64,000 bases of DNA, from positions 5,662,001 through 5,726,000 of the forward strand of contig JAIVEN010000013.1 of NCBI GenBank assembly GCA_026686845.1, written 5' to 3'. How positions within the stretch are numbered: the stretch's first letter is position 1; each line of letters begins with the position of its first letter. Below are positions 1 through 11,833 of this stretch, piece after piece. The position numbers and the translations under genes were made by a program. This stretch comes from Adenanthera pavonina (lineage: Eukaryota; Streptophyta; Magnoliopsida; Fabales; Fabaceae). The notes beneath the pieces were generated by a model. The model ran no database searches. It was not told where the DNA came from and was given only the letters and a program-made list of their open reading frames with translations.

Positions 1-664
1 ACTTTACACTTGAATAGGACACACAATATTCATCATACTTTAAGAGATTTTCTTACTCAACCTGAGAGCAAAACCATTGCATGAGGGCTTCCGGCACAAC
101 AACACCCAAACTTCCTACTGTCTTCATCACAGCACATATGAAGCTATTGAAAGGCCATTTCGAAGCACTTGTGACAGTCTGAAGCAGTCAAATCCGGCAT
201 ACACTGCCCTAACCCATACAGTTTCTACAGTTTCTGCGTGGTCATGAATTGCTCTTCACCGGTGCCAAATTTCTTATCAGGCAAGGTTGAATTCGCATTT
301 TTTTGTGGCCACATATCTTAAAAGCTCCCACGGTGTTTGATTGAAACGACTCTGGTCAAAGATTTCTATCTTGTTATTCAACCAAGAGACACTTCCAGGG
401 AGTAAGCTATCGAACTCGAAGGATTGGCTGGTATAACACAACATGCGCAGATCATAGTATATGATGTACGATGTTCTGTTAGGGCAAGACCGTAATGTTT
501 CTTCGGCTGCAACTATGACGCAGTGTTGACATGTGGTGGGATAGACATCCCCATGGCAAAGAAGCTGTCCACTGATAGAAACTGAGGTTCCCCAACCGGC
601 GACTGTAGTGTAAAAGCCAGTGTCTTGGGTAGCATTAGAGGTGAGATAGGTGAAAAGGGCTTTC

Positions 665-1102
665 TGTAACGTCCGGCCGCTATTCTGGATTGACGACTGT
701 CCCCACAAACCAACACAAGAACTTTTGGTGTGATTTGTCCTCATTCACACACCTCCTTCCCAAGAGGTCACCCATCCCCAAATTGCTCTAGGTTAAGCAC
801 GCTTAACTGAGGAGTTCTTAAGGGATAGACTACCGAAAAGATAGATGCATCTTGTTGGTATAGGTATTACCTATCAATTCCTTTAAGCTATCTTTAACCG
901 TATAGTCCCATACCTATACAGTCTCTGGATCCCTCTCGTTCTGGTATGTATTCGATTCATTCATATGCCTCTCCCGCTTAGAAGCCTGCCAGGAGCCGTT
1001 CCTTGTCGGTGTCTCATTACTTTATCCTCATCACTTTATCTGAGCCCCACTATTCTTGCACCGGCGATCACTCCCCGCCCTCATCAGCGCCCGGATGTCA
1101 CA
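665..1102 (-). repeat. Cassandra 3' LTR
   Basis: This 438-bp copy lies at the downstream end of the element in minus orientation. It carries a 5S-like block at about 744-826. It is equal in length to the partner LTR at 1174-1611 and diverged from it by substitutions. Confidence 0.9.
744..826 (-). promoter_or_regulatory. 5S rRNA-like segment with pol III internal control region (3' LTR)
   Basis: On the minus strand CAGTTAAGCGTGCTT (box A of 5S rRNA) is followed by GGATGGGTGACCTC and TTGGGAAG (box C). The spacing resembles plant 5S rRNA, but the 5' third is diverged. In Cassandra this block is thought to drive RNA polymerase III transcription. It is not a real 5S rRNA gene. Confidence 0.85.
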
Positions 1103-1157
1103 TGCCCACTAGCTTCCGCTTGGTTCATCCCCGAACCATACCGTACTGAGAGAGGTT

Positions 1158-1172
1158 GGGCTCTGATACCAA
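1158..1172 (-). other. Primer-binding site for initiator tRNA-Met
   Basis: The minus strand reads TTGGTATCAGAGCCC directly after the 5' LTR. This is complementary to the 3' end of plant initiator tRNA-Met, the usual primer for Cassandra and many copia elements. Confidence 0.88.
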
Positions 1173-1173
1173 C

Positions 1174-1611
1174 TGTAACGTCCAGCCGCTATTCTGGATT
1201 GACGATTGTCCCTACAAACCAGCACAAGCCATTTTAGTGTGCTTTGTCCTCACTCACACACCTCCTTCCCAGGAGGTCACCCATCCCCAAATTGTTCCAG
1301 GTCAAGTACGCTTAACTGAGGAGTTCTAAAGGGATAGACTACCGAAAAGATAGGTATACCTTGTTGGTATAGGTAATACCTATCAATTTCTTTAAACTAT
1401 CATTAACCGTATAGTCTCATACCTATACAATCTCTGGATCCCTCTCATTCTAGTATGTATTCGATTCATTCATATGCCTCTCCCACTTAGAAGCCTGCCA
1501 GGAGCCGTTCCTTGTCGGTGCCTCATTACTTTATCCTTATCACTTTATTTGAGCCCCACTATTCTTGCACCGGTGATCACTCACTGCCCTCATTAGCGCC
1601 CGGATGTCACA
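1174..1611 (-). repeat. Cassandra 5' LTR
   Basis: This 438-bp copy is bordered internally by the tRNA-Met primer-binding site at 1158-1172. It carries a 5S-like block at about 1253-1335. Confidence 0.9.
1253..1335 (-). promoter_or_regulatory. 5S rRNA-like segment with pol III internal control region (5' LTR)
   Basis: This is the second copy of the 5S-like block. Here the box C core GGGTGACCTCCTGGGAAG is closer to genuine 5S rRNA than in the other LTR, while box A has lost a base identity (GTACTTG-like). The upstream LTR would be the one that initiates transcription. Confidence 0.83.
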
Positions 1612-1756
1612 CTTTCACATTAGCTTCATATGTACTGTTAGGGTTGTAGGGAGACTGGCAGGATCAAAGTAAGAAACCCTCGTCCCCATGGATGGCAAAG
1701 ATAAGCATCCCCATGTCCAACAGGAAAAAAAGTATAAAGCATTTGATGCTAGCCAT

Positions 1757-2640
1757 CGTTGATTGCCTATTCCAATTATCAACTATGTAAATTAAGAAAT
1801 GGGATATGATAGAAATAATTTGGGGGTTATCATATTATGGACCCACTTAATGTCAGATGAAAAGCTCGTAATTAATTAATTAAATATAATATTGCTATGG
1901 CTATTCTAGGATGACGTGATTGATTGAAGAATATGATATGAATTTGTGGGATTTGCTTCTGGATCAAGATAACCCAAAGTGAACCTCGGGTAGGTTCTTC
2001 CGTTCTTCATAATATTATTAAATATACACAAGAAAAAATAATTAAATCCTTCTCTAAGTTGACAATGATGTACGAGATATTAATGCTTGGTGCCGGCGTC
2101 GTAAATTACTAGTAAATAGGAGTTCCTTTTCGACACAGAAAGTCAGAAAGCTATCTCCTGTTTTTCCCTCAGCACGTTTTTTAACAATGGTGTGTGAGAT
2201 ATTGAAGGATATGGTAAAATTTAATGACACTTTATTAAAATATTTTTTAATTAAATATTAAAAAATGATGTATATTCTATTTATTATTATTTTTAGTAAA
2301 TAATAAAATAGTAAAAATGATAATTAATATTTTATTAATATTGTAGAATAATTGATAAATTGGAACATTTAAAATTTTTTAAAATAATAAATAAAATAAA
2401 ATAGAGAAAGTATGAAAAATAAAATAGATATTTGAACTCAGCCAATCTACGCATGGTATGGTAATGTATATAAGCATGGCGTGCTGGCTTAATAATTTTA
2501 TTAGTTTCTATAAGGCTTTATTTTTATTTATAATATTTTAAATTTTAATATAAAGATGAGCATATTTTTTTTTAAATTAAGATTAGTATTTTTCTATATA
2601 TCACACAAAAAAATCTAATTATATAAATAAATATTAGTAA
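1757..2640. other. Former CRK promoter region and AT-rich spacer, no gene seen
   Basis: Bases 1757-2175 lie upstream of the DUF26 pseudogene. Two blocks of it (about 1941-2040 and 2125-2175) recur at 29366-29460 and 30110-30170, which suggests a promoter shared by duplicated CRK loci. The remainder to 2640 is very AT-rich with no coding pattern. GC rises at 2650-2850, with several TTGAC cores, but no reading frame is convincing there. Confidence 0.45.
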
Positions 2641-2934
2641 TTTATAGTTCTTCTCTGACTAATGGTACGTTGATCAACGCCGTCTCAGTAACAGAACTTT
2701 ATCAGGTGGTCAATCAATTAATCTGACGGCTACCGTGACGTCAAATCCGCCATCTCTTTGACTTTATTTTCATCGCGTCCTTCACTCACTTCTATCCAAT
2801 GGAACGGGATTTCGCAGACGCAACTCCGTGAAGAATGGTAGTGTTGCTGCACATTTTGGTTTGGTTAAAGGTAAAAAGGTGAAAGATTCGAAAATGATCT
2901 ACAGTAGATGATGCTTATGAGGTTTATATAATTA

Positions 2935-3437
2935 GTCATCTTGTGAATTTTTTTAATAAATTTATTAGATATATTGTAGGGAAGTACAAAGTCGGGGTTG
3001 AGCCCCATTGATCATCGACTTATCTGGTCTGACTAGGATGAATTTAGTTTTTGAACCAGTGGTCTAGCCCAATTTAATTCGGAATAAGATCAGATTGGGC
3101 TAGACCAATCCAAATATGAGAGCACATTCGGTGCTCATTAGCATACCTCAGAACCGTCCAAATCAAATCTGGATGGTTCTGATTTAATTAAATTTAATTA
3201 TTATATTTTTATTTTATTAAATAAAAAATTTAAAATAAATATAATTTTATAATTATTATTTTTTAGAAAAATAATATTATTATATAAAAAAATTAAAATG
3301 ATAAACTATAAATCAGGACCGTCTAGATTAAATTTGGATGGTTCTGAGCCATGATGAGTACCGAATGTGCTCTCTCCAAATATGACTGAATTACATAGAC
3401 TGCAACTATATTTATAATAAAATTCACAAGATGATCC
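2935..3437. repeat. Outer inverted-repeat element (MITE-like)
   Basis: CATCTTGTGAATTTT at about 2937 and its complement AAATTCACAAGATG at about 3419-3433 form terminal inverted repeats enclosing about 500 bp. Inside are a second hairpin (GGTCTAGCCCAATTTA and AGATTGGGCTAGACC, 3061-3106) and a complete MITE (3118-3374), so this is a nested structure. No target duplication was found for the outer element. Confidence 0.5.
3118..3374. mobile_element. Mutator-like MITE with 9-bp target duplication
   Basis: Imperfect terminal inverted repeats of about 60 bp start GAGAGCACATTCGGT and end in the complement. They are flanked on both sides by the 9-bp direct repeat TCCAAATAT (3109-3117 and 3375-3383). 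A 9-bp duplication with long inverted repeats and no coding capacity fits a non-autonomous Mutator-superfamily element of 257 bp. Confidence 0.82.
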
Positions 3438-3485
3438 AAAAGGCAATCAACAACAAAATTATCAAAATACTCAAAATGTACTAAA

Positions 3486-5075
3486 CACTACAAGAAAACA
3501 ATGTTTTTGTCAAAAAAAATTCTTAGAAAAAAAACTTGTGAAAAACTTTCCTGAAAATTTCTCATCAAAAACTTTCTCATGGACATTTCTCATGGAAAAA
3601 TAAAATAAAAAAAAAAATCCGTGAGAAATCTTCCTAATAAAGAGTGTGCCATATGGTGAGAATTTGGCACCAACATTTCTCAAGCAAATGTTCCCAAAAA
3701 ACAATAGAATTCCTCACAAAAATATTTATGAGAAATTATGTAAACAAATAATACATCATTAAGAAGATGGATGTGACATACAAAATGCGACACGAATGAT
3801 GAAAAAATGAAGAAAAAGAGAAAGATCAGCTTCCACAATGAAAGCTGATTTAGAATGATTCCCCACCAAAGGGAAATTTTAGAAAACTAATTTAAAAACA
3901 AAAGAATGGTTTGTGTAAATAGAGTTAGGTTTGGAAATCTATTGTGCGTGGGAAAAGTTTTAGGCAACCCACAACACTTGTTTTTAAAAATGGTTATCTT
4001 AAATTAATTATGTAAATTATTATGACTCTAAAAGTATTTTGGTTATCCTTTAGTTGTTCATATACGTAAATAAAGATAGAAAGAAAAGAAATTAAGGAAA
4101 TAATTAAAAGAATTAAGAAAACAAGATAGAAAAAGAAATTAAGAAAATTTAGAAAATAAGAAAATAAAATTGAAAAATATTTATTTATTTACAAGGCAAA
4201 CTTAACCTATAATAAGAATCAAGAGCCTACGTATCCTATAATAGGAATCAAAGTCTATATACTTCATGATAAAAATACGTGGTTAGTTAGTTGGTATATT
4301 TTTGTGATAAGAGAAAGTAAATTGAAAATAATTTGTCATTTTGCAAACAAAATAATTTTCTGAGATTTGGATTGATGTGTTTTAATTTACAAAAAATAAT
4401 TTAATTTTGCTTACTTACTCTTACTTTTATTTAATTTTAAATTTTTTTTTACTTTTGAAAATATACTTCTTTTTGCATTTTTGGAAAATTTTTAAATTTA
4501 TTTTATAAAAATAAAATTGATCTACCTACCACAAACTCATTATTATACTCGATAGACTAATTCTTCAAGTACTTATAGAAATTCTCAGACCCCACGGTAT
4601 AAAGGTTTTATTATATAATTTAAAAAAAGAAAATAGAAAAGATTATAGTATTATTATTTTTTTATGAAACATTATTATTTTCTAAAAAAAGGAAATCACC
4701 CTACAAATTTAATGAACTGTCTAATCTAACAAATATGTCTATGTGAACTCACTATCTCACGCCAGAATACGATTAACCCGAATATCTACGTAAGTTTAAA
4801 AACTTCACGTGATGTAATTATTTAGCCAATTATTTTTCTACAATATAAAATTTTTATTGTTTAATATTATTTATATCAAAGAACCAAAACATAGCATTAT
4901 TTTATATATTTAAAACCTTTTGAAATATATTTTTTAAGAAAAGAAACTCATAAATAATTGTTGTTACTCGTTTTTTACTCAAATAGCTACGTAGACTCAC
5001 TGTCTCATATGACAAAGTGGTTAACTCGAATACATGTGTTCTAAAATCCTCACGTGGTATTGTTAGCTTAAAATC

Positions 5076-5108
<33 letters not shown>

Positions 5109-5150
5109 TTTTTTAGAAAATGAAATTTTTAATAAATAGGCCACTAGATT
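3486..5150 (+). repeat. Large non-coding repeat R1, copy 1
   Basis: The block begins with CACTACAAGAAAACA, which resembles a CACTA terminus, followed by a run of CTCATGAGAAA-like subterminal motifs. Its body (about 3960-4760) is present in reverse complement at about 16430-17290. It also contains two related internal units (4735-4830 and 4965-5075), each with an ACTCACTRTCTCA core. No protein is encoded and no matching right terminus was found, so its class is uncertain. Confidence 0.55.
5077..5106 (+). repeat. (ATT)n microsatellite
   Basis: Uninterrupted TTATTATTA repeats of about ten units. Confidence 0.9.
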
Positions 5151-6523
5151 TTTTAAGCACTTTTTACTAATTTAATTTCAAAGGGGAGGTGTACTAATTT
5201 AAAATATATTGGCACAAAACTTTTCCTTCCTCAAGAATTATAAATTCAAAAAGACTGAATGCCACAAGAACCTATCATGATTAATCCCTAACAAATTCGT
5301 GAATCACAAAAATAAAACAAAACACGCCTAGCATTTAATCTATCCCAAAAATTGTCCATGGCTCTAAATATATTGGCATGACAGTAAACACTAAAGCACC
5401 ATATCAATTCGGGTATAGCCTGCATACTGATCTGACACAAAGCCAGCATTGGGTTAAACCAACCATGCTCAAGATCACAAAGGAGAGAAGCTACAGAGGC
5501 TATCCAATAGAAACAAAAAGCCAGATTTTCTTCAATAATTCAGAATTCATAATAGAAAAGGTATTTCCTATGAAAAACTGCTCAAACTTCAAACAAAACT
5601 TATTACTAAGATTCCTCCAGGAGCCGTTAGTATGAAAAATAAACAAGTTCAGGCCTAAAACACATTTCCAGATTTTCAAACAACCAAAGTGCATAAGTAA
5701 TAATGTTCAACTACCAACGCAGACAAAGGATTCTTTACAGCAAACAAGCCATGCAATCATCGTTATAAATAAGGCAAATCTACAACCAAGAGATCTAATA
5801 TCATAATCAAAGAATAACATAGTACTAGAAAAAGAAAAACCACTAACTAACAACCCAGACTGCCCCAAGATTCAAGGGAAATTTATAGGGCGGGCAAGGC
5901 ATCACAGCATAGACCCAATGTTCAGTAAACCCAAACCGTGAAACAAGGACCTAGTGTGTACAGTAAACAGAGCATTCGATTAAACTAACAACCCAGAATA
6001 TCCCACAATTCCGTATATATGTTTATTGTTTTAATGAAAATAAAAACCAAAAGATCAGTTTAGAAACGAAACTTCAACAGAACGAACTCAAGGCTCGGGG
6101 AAACGAGGTACCACACCTAAACAATGGAGAAATGGATCATCGTTTAGACACTGTATTCAAATCCTAAAGGAAAAATTACAGATAGAAAGCCCTAGTTGTC
6201 CTAGTTTTCCACTTTTTCTGCATTCACGATGAGCACAGCTGCACGAATTCGGCCGTCAGCCCTCTCTTCCTTCAACTCCGGTGACTCCCCTTCCTTCTTT
6301 TATCGTATCACACTCACCCTCGGTTTTGTGATTTTTCCATTGCTTTTCTTGTGGTTATTGCCTTTTCCTTTTCAACACAGTCACCTTTTCTAATTCCTCA
6401 ATTAATTTCTTCCCTTGTCTCTCCTTTCGGCCCTTACAGTTTTTTCAGTGTCTGTCTCTTTTTAGGTTGCCCTCTCTGTTTCTTGAAATGCCTAGGTTTT
6501 TTGTGGTGCGATTTTCTCTGTCT
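5151..6523. other. Intergenic stretch, no recognisable gene
   Basis: Base composition is less AT-biased than the surroundings, particularly 6200-6520, which has C/T-rich tracts resembling an untranslated leader read on the minus strand. Short open frames occur on both strands at 5378-5694, but none has recognisable domains or splice structure. Confidence 0.3.
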
Positions 6524-6527
6524 ATAA

Positions 6528-6905
6528 GGGTCTGGTTGGCTGACATTTTGAAAACAGTTTCTGTGTTTTTTTGAGAGTAGAAAAATAAAAAAATTTATTT
6601 GATAAATTTATTTTTTATAATCTATTGAAAAAATAGAAAAATAAAAAAAATAAAAAACTTAAAATATTTTTAAGGTGTTTTGTAATTTTAATTCTGGAAA
6701 ATACAAGAAAATGTGAAAAATACCTACCTCATTAATAGTAAAGTTATAAATTTTGAATAATTCATCTATCACTCACTATTTATGATTTTAAGAGTAATTA
6801 TTTAAATAAAAATTTTTATTTTCATGTTTTTAAAACTTATTCTCAAAAATAATTTTACAAAACTGTTAATAATAATAAAATAGAACATATTATTAAATAG
6901 GCCCT
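6528..6905. repeat. Candidate hAT-like MITE
   Basis: The left end AGGGTCTGGTT and the complement of the right end (AGGGCCTATTT) resemble the AGGGCCTGTTTGG termini of common plant MITEs. The interior is AT-rich with poly-A and poly-T arms. I could not find a target duplication, so the boundaries are tentative. Confidence 0.35.
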
Positions 6906-8176
6906 AAATTCTCATGCCTCCTCCGTTTTTAGCTAGCTTGGCAAGTGAAGGTACTCATGATGGAGCGCATGGATTTTTAAAACAGATAGATGCCATAAGA
7001 AAAATTGATAAATTCTTGGGACTTTAACAATTGAGAAATATTTCTCATAGATTTCTCCTTAAGAAAAGATTTGGTTTCTCATGGAATGCATGAGAAATGT
7101 TTAACATATTTAAAAAAAATATAAATTAAAATTGCAATTCTACTTAATATCTATTAATTTAAAATGTGTATTTTATTTATATGAGTTAATCAATAAAGTT
7201 CATTATTTTTATAATTAAATCTTCTTTCTCATGATCTTTTATAGATAATCTCTTGTCACTTGGATAAAATTAAGTAGTTTGAATATATGAAATGTTTATA
7301 TGATTTATGATAGGTTAGCTTAATTTGGGCAAGGAAAATGAAATAATTATAGTGTGCTTCATACTATATCCCTCTTCCCTAGTTTTTTCTTTTATCTAAT
7401 AAAGTGGTATCAGAGCCACAATAGAAAGATCCTAATAATTTGTTTATTAAAATGTTTATATTTCATATTAATAAGGTATACATTATACATACATTTAATT
7501 TAATATTATTATATATAATATATATTATTGCAATGTATATCTCATATATAGCATACATATTTCTTTTTTATACATTAATAATATATATGTTATGTTAATA
7601 AGAAATATATATATATATATATTAATGCAAATACAATACTATAATATTTTATTTCAGTAACCATACACTCATCTCCACAACCTATATTACCCTCAATTAG
7701 AATAGTTCTATTTTCATATTTGTATTTAATGCTTTCCTTAAATACTATTATATAAGGAACTTTCTTTACAATCTACTCTTCAGCACTCTTTACTTTCTAC
7801 ACTAAAGACTAATATCCTATTTATGCTAAAACTTCATCACTCCTCAAACTTCCGTCTATTAGTCGCATCACAGTTTCCTGGACTCTCGTTAAGTTACACA
7901 CATAACTGAAACCCTCACAATACTCTAATGATATTTATCATATTACTACTATCTAAAAGACTCAATTTAAGTTTACATATTTCAACAAGTACAAGTTTCT
8001 TTAGTAGTCATGTGAACTAGAGAAATTAAACAAACTAATAATTACTAATTAATGCTGTATATACAAAACAATACTAATGAACTGCAGGCTTCTTCATAAA
8101 AAGTCGCCTAGGAAAGTGAAGAACTTAATGGATGGAAACTGAAAAGAACATAAAAAGAGAAGCTAGCTAGCTAGTT
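6906..8176. other. AT-rich intergenic region downstream of the kinase-only CRK
   Basis: No coding pattern is seen. It contains short TA runs (about 7605-7622) and, from 7020 to 7110, CTCATGAGAAAT-type motifs like those at the start of repeat R1. Bases 7990-8176 probably include the 3' untranslated region of the CRK that ends at 8177. Confidence 0.35.
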
Positions 8177-10500
8177 CTATCGAGGCAACAATTTACTCTC
8201 GGACATTTCATTCAAAGAAAATTGGGTCGAACGTGAACCAGCTTCCATGTTCGGATCCTCTCTACTTCGAGTGAAGAATGCAGGTTCTCTTGGATGTTGC
8301 AATTCAATGGCAGGATTACTCAGATATAAAACAACGTTAGCCATTGTTGGTCTATCCGTTGGATTTTCTTGAACACACATTAACCCAATTTGTAAACATT
8401 TTATGACTTCATATGCAGAATAAGATGATTCCTTCAGGCATGGGTCCAATATTTCAAGTGGTGCTCCATCCAGCCATTGTTTCCACACCTACAATAATTT
8501 GCAAAATAACATAATAAATAAATGATCTTGATCCTACACTTTTGCTTATCATAGAGGCCTTGAAATGAGACTAGTTGAAGTTAATACTCACATGACTTAA
8601 GAGGTGTGGTTTATTAGAGCTCGCATTCTTCTTGCCACTAATTATTTCTAGCATTATAACCCCAAAACTAAAGATGTCTGATTTTTCTGAAAATTCTCCA
8701 TATATCATATATTCTGGAGATATGTAACCACTATATATAATAATATCATCAAATTAGTCAAATATCCAAAACATATATAAAAAATTTAAACATAAATTAA
8801 ATCTTCAAGTTATATATATATATATGTAGAATGAAGCAAAAAAGACTTACTATGTCCCTATGATTCTGCTCGTACTTTCTTTGTTTTGATCTAAAGTAAC
8901 CATCCTTGCTAAGCCAAAGTCAGATATCTTTGGATTCATATTGTCATCTAATAAAATATTACTAGGTTTCAAGTCACGATGAATAATTTTGAGTCGGGAA
9001 TGTTCATGAAGATATAGAAGTCCTTGAGCAATTCCTCCAATAATTTTGAATCGTTCCGACCAATTCAATATTTTTTGCTTTTGAGGACCTATAAAATATC
9101 TCATCAAATAAGATTAATGAATTTTTCTATTAGATAGATGAATCGAATAAAAGCAACAATAAAAAAATTACATGCACACTAGAGCTGTCGGTTAACACTC
9201 TCCGAAGGTTAATGCTTTTGAGGGCTATGTTAGAACCCTTTTAACAAAATGAGATATTAAAATGGTAGCCCAATATAAATCCATTAAGAATCAAAGGTGG
9301 TCCTAAAGAGAAATAAATTTGAAAAACAAATGATTACATCATGCAGAAATAAAAAAAAATCATAATTACCATTTATGTGCTCTCTTGACAAATTTGTTCC
9401 ATTACAACATTCATCATCATCATCATATACAAAGTAAGAATTAAAGTACAACAAATATTTCACAAATGAAATATCAATATCATTATGATTATAATAATGA
9501 TAAACCACACATAACCATGTGATAAATGTTGATCGCGTATTATTTTATGAAAAATTATTCAGCTCAAAAAAATTCAGATAAAGTCATTTTGCAACCTCAG
9601 TTCACATTCTTAATAAACACGAACGAATCGATTCTAATAACTTGCATGGATACATCTATAAAGCACAGAATAAACTTTAACAACAACATGGAATTGACAT
9701 GGTTAGAAGTATATACCAAATAAAAAGCAATCAATGCTTTTATTGGGAACATATTCATAAATAAGTATCTTCTCTTGCTTTTCTAAGCAAAATCCCAATA
9801 AGACCACTAAATTTCTGTGCTGAAGATTAGCTATCAATAAAACTTCATTCTTGAATTCTAATGCCCCTTGTTTAGAACCTTTTGAGAGTCTCTTGACTGC
9901 AACTTCTTGTCCATTAGGAAGAATACCCTAAACAAATAAAACTCATGAACTAAATATGCAAATAAATGATATGCTATATATATAACTTTATCATATTCAT
10001 AATAGTCACCTTATAAACTTCTCCAAATCCTCCTTGTCCTATTTTATTCTTTGGTGAAAACTTATTTGTTGCTGCTTCAATTGCAGCCAAACTAAAGCGC
10101 AAAGACTTCAAGTTCGAACTTTCTTCTCCAACTGAACCATTAATGCATAAATGTTCAAAGTATGCATGCTAAAATTAAAGTAACAATATGAAATGAGCAT
10201 GATCAAATGAAATTCTGTTTTTTCTCATTACAGTTTTCTTGGAGCATATCTTTGTAAATCTTCCTCTTTCTCCATGACAGATAGCAGTACAAAGCAAGGA
10301 GCATCGTACTGATCCAGGCTTTGGACCTTATTGATCCAGTAACTCTTTTTGCTGCATACATAAATAACAATTAATATTCCAAATTACAAACTGACAAAAA
10401 TAAAGAGACTACGAAGAAGTTCATGGAACCTGGTTATGGCAGAGAGATTTTGATGGAAGAGACGACGATGAAGCTCGTGAACATATGCGATTGGTTTTTC
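8177..10500 (-). CDS. CRK-type receptor kinase lacking its DUF26 ectodomain
   Basis: Six exons are readable on the minus strand: 10351-10232 (membrane segment), 10131-10010, 9927-9717, 9088-8851, 8730-8592 and 8488-8177. All have GT-AG junctions and the same phases and lengths as the intact CRK, except the membrane exon (24 bp shorter) and the last exon (18 bp longer). The kinase is complete: IGQGGFGEVY glycine loop, VAVKRL lysine, HRDLKPSN, DFGLAR, SPEY, and the C-terminal tail ...NEMSESKLLPR. No DUF26 exon lies upstream. The only ATG before exon 2 (about 10485) gives a 16-residue hydrophobic peptide ending in TAA before the next donor. The membrane helix is reduced to about 16 hydrophobic residues. 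It may be a truncated pseudogene, or a kinase expressed from another start. Family role: Ser/Thr kinase in defence and stress signalling. Confidence 0.8.
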
Positions 10501-10569
10501 CAAGTTTGACACGGCATTTATATTATGAGCTTTTTAATTGTTCTCAGCAGGTGTTATTAGGTAGCACTC

Positions 10570-10860
10570 CCTCCCTCCGTTCCTTAATATAAGAGATAAG
10601 AGATAAAATCACACAGATCAAGAAAAATAATAAATTTGTCAGAAATATAAAGTAGTTTCCAAAAATATCCTCATTTAATGTTAATAACTCTTCCATCATA
10701 CAATTAATACAAATGAATTATATTGAAAATATACTATCTTAATTAGGAATATTTTGGGAAAAAATTATTAAATATACCAGACAAACCCCATGTGTCCCTT
10801 ATATTTTAAAATATAGAAACTCCCTTAATTGTCCCTTATATTAAGAAACGGAGAAAGTAT
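10570..10860. mobile_element. Stowaway-like MITE
   Basis: The ends are CTCCCTCCGTTCCTTAATAT and, at the other side, the complement of CTTTCTCCGTTTCTTAATAT, an inverted-repeat pair typical of Stowaway (Tc1/Mariner) MITEs. The element is about 290 bp with no coding capacity. It lies directly upstream of the truncated CRK, where the DUF26 exon would be expected. Confidence 0.7.
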
Positions 10861-11833
10861 TTGTCACCAATCTGCTTGCACATTGTTCAGACAAAATTTT
10901 CTACCACGGCACTTGAATTTAAAGTTAGAAAAAAAAAAGTCAAACTTTAAATTGATTGCACGAAGAAGCTTCACTATTTCATTAAGTAATTTGTATGATC
11001 GTGCTCGGAATTGAAAAGCCAACTCTCATTAATCTGCATATACGTAAGATGGCTGATTTTTTTGTTTTTTATTTTTTTTATATTTTTTTATTTTTATGAA
11101 AGAGATAGCTGCTTTGTTTGACTAACAATTGTCTTTCGAAAAAAACATAAACTATTGCACAAAAACTACATGCTTAGATGGAACCTGTACCAGCTGCCAA
11201 ATAACACCAAATTCCGAAACATATGAATTTCATAATGTTTATTAATAAGAATCACTCAATAGTTTAAAGATACTGGTGGAATGAGGGTATATAAAATAAT
11301 TACCATTGCCCACAAGCTACCAGATTACTGAAAATTAAATTACTATTATTTGCAATACCCTTCCACATCCTTAACCAGTGAGCAAGTCGATTAAGGATTA
11401 GGAACTTTAATGACGAATTTTAAAAAATTAGGACTATATATATCCCCCTTGTTTTGAATGATTTCCTTATACAGCATTGTGCCTCATGTAATTACCTTAC
11501 TATATTCTGATGTTTTGTTTTTTGGCCAGAAATCGTATTATATTATTAATACAAAATAGGAGTTACAACAAATTACGAGGCCCTAACAGATACCTGCCTT
11601 TCATACTTAGTGCAATAAGAAATAAAACAGAAAAATTGGGATGGGGATCTAAATCACATTGCGTGGCATACATCTCTCTGTCCAAAGTGTTCAGCAAGCC
11701 AATCAACTGCTGCCATTGTGCAAAGAACAATCAATTAAAGACCTGAAAATTTGAAGTTTAGCAGATGAAATTAAACCCTCTCTTCCAGCCACTAAAAGCA
11801 AATGAAGAAACCCCGATCTTCATTGCAAGTTTT
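10861..11833. other. Intergenic, no gene recognised
   Basis: An AT-rich spacer. Short frames at 10829-11014 and 11510-11746 lack domains or codon structure. No trace of the missing DUF26 exon could be read here on either strand. Confidence 0.35.

Larger units (their letters stand above)
665..1611 (-). mobile_element. Cassandra TRIM retrotransposon (5S-bearing LTRs), full length
   Basis: Two direct repeats of 438 bp (665-1102 and 1174-1611), both with TG...CA ends (TGTAAC...GTCACA), enclose only 71 bp. Read on the minus strand, the 5' LTR (1611-1174) is followed by TGGTATCAGAGCC, the standard plant initiator-Met tRNA primer-binding site. A short purine-rich stretch precedes the 3' LTR. Each LTR contains a 5S-rRNA-like segment in the same orientation. 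These are the defining traits of Cassandra, a non-coding TRIM mobilised by other elements' proteins. The insertion is flanked by CTTTC at 660-664 and 1612-1616. The two LTRs differ at scattered sites, so the insertion is not recent. Confidence 0.94.
62..1756 (-). pseudogene. DUF26 (CRK-type) exon 1 pseudogene, split by a Cassandra TRIM
   Basis: The minus strand starts at ATG 1756-1754 with a signal-peptide-like leader (MASIKCFILFF...), then a first DUF26 domain interrupted by the TRIM at 665-1611. The reading frame resumes exactly after one copy of the 5-bp target duplication. The DUF26 signature C-x8-C-x2-C is seen twice: C-HGDVYPTT-C-QH-C near 510-545, and C-MPDLTASD-C-HK-C near 165-205. 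Disabling changes visible besides the insertion are an in-frame TGA at 1666-1664, a frameshift near 280, and TAG codons in the second domain. Exon 1 ends at a plausible donor (AG|GTTGAG) at base 62, so kinase exons may lie left of the window. Layout and sequence match exon 1 of the intact CRK at 42751-41962. Such ectodomains are extracellular and, in the Gnk2 family, can bind sugars. This copy looks non-functional. Confidence 0.9.

Noticed and set aside
744..1335. Two 5S rRNA genes
   Set aside because: Boxes A and C match 5S rRNA, but the 5' third is diverged and both copies sit inside matched LTRs with a primer-binding site and target duplications, which is the Cassandra arrangement.
3486..7360. 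A complete CACTA element starting at CACTACAAGAAAACA
   Set aside because: No TTGTAGTG-type right end with a matching 3-bp duplication was found. The candidate TATAGTG at about 7353 has a non-matching flank.
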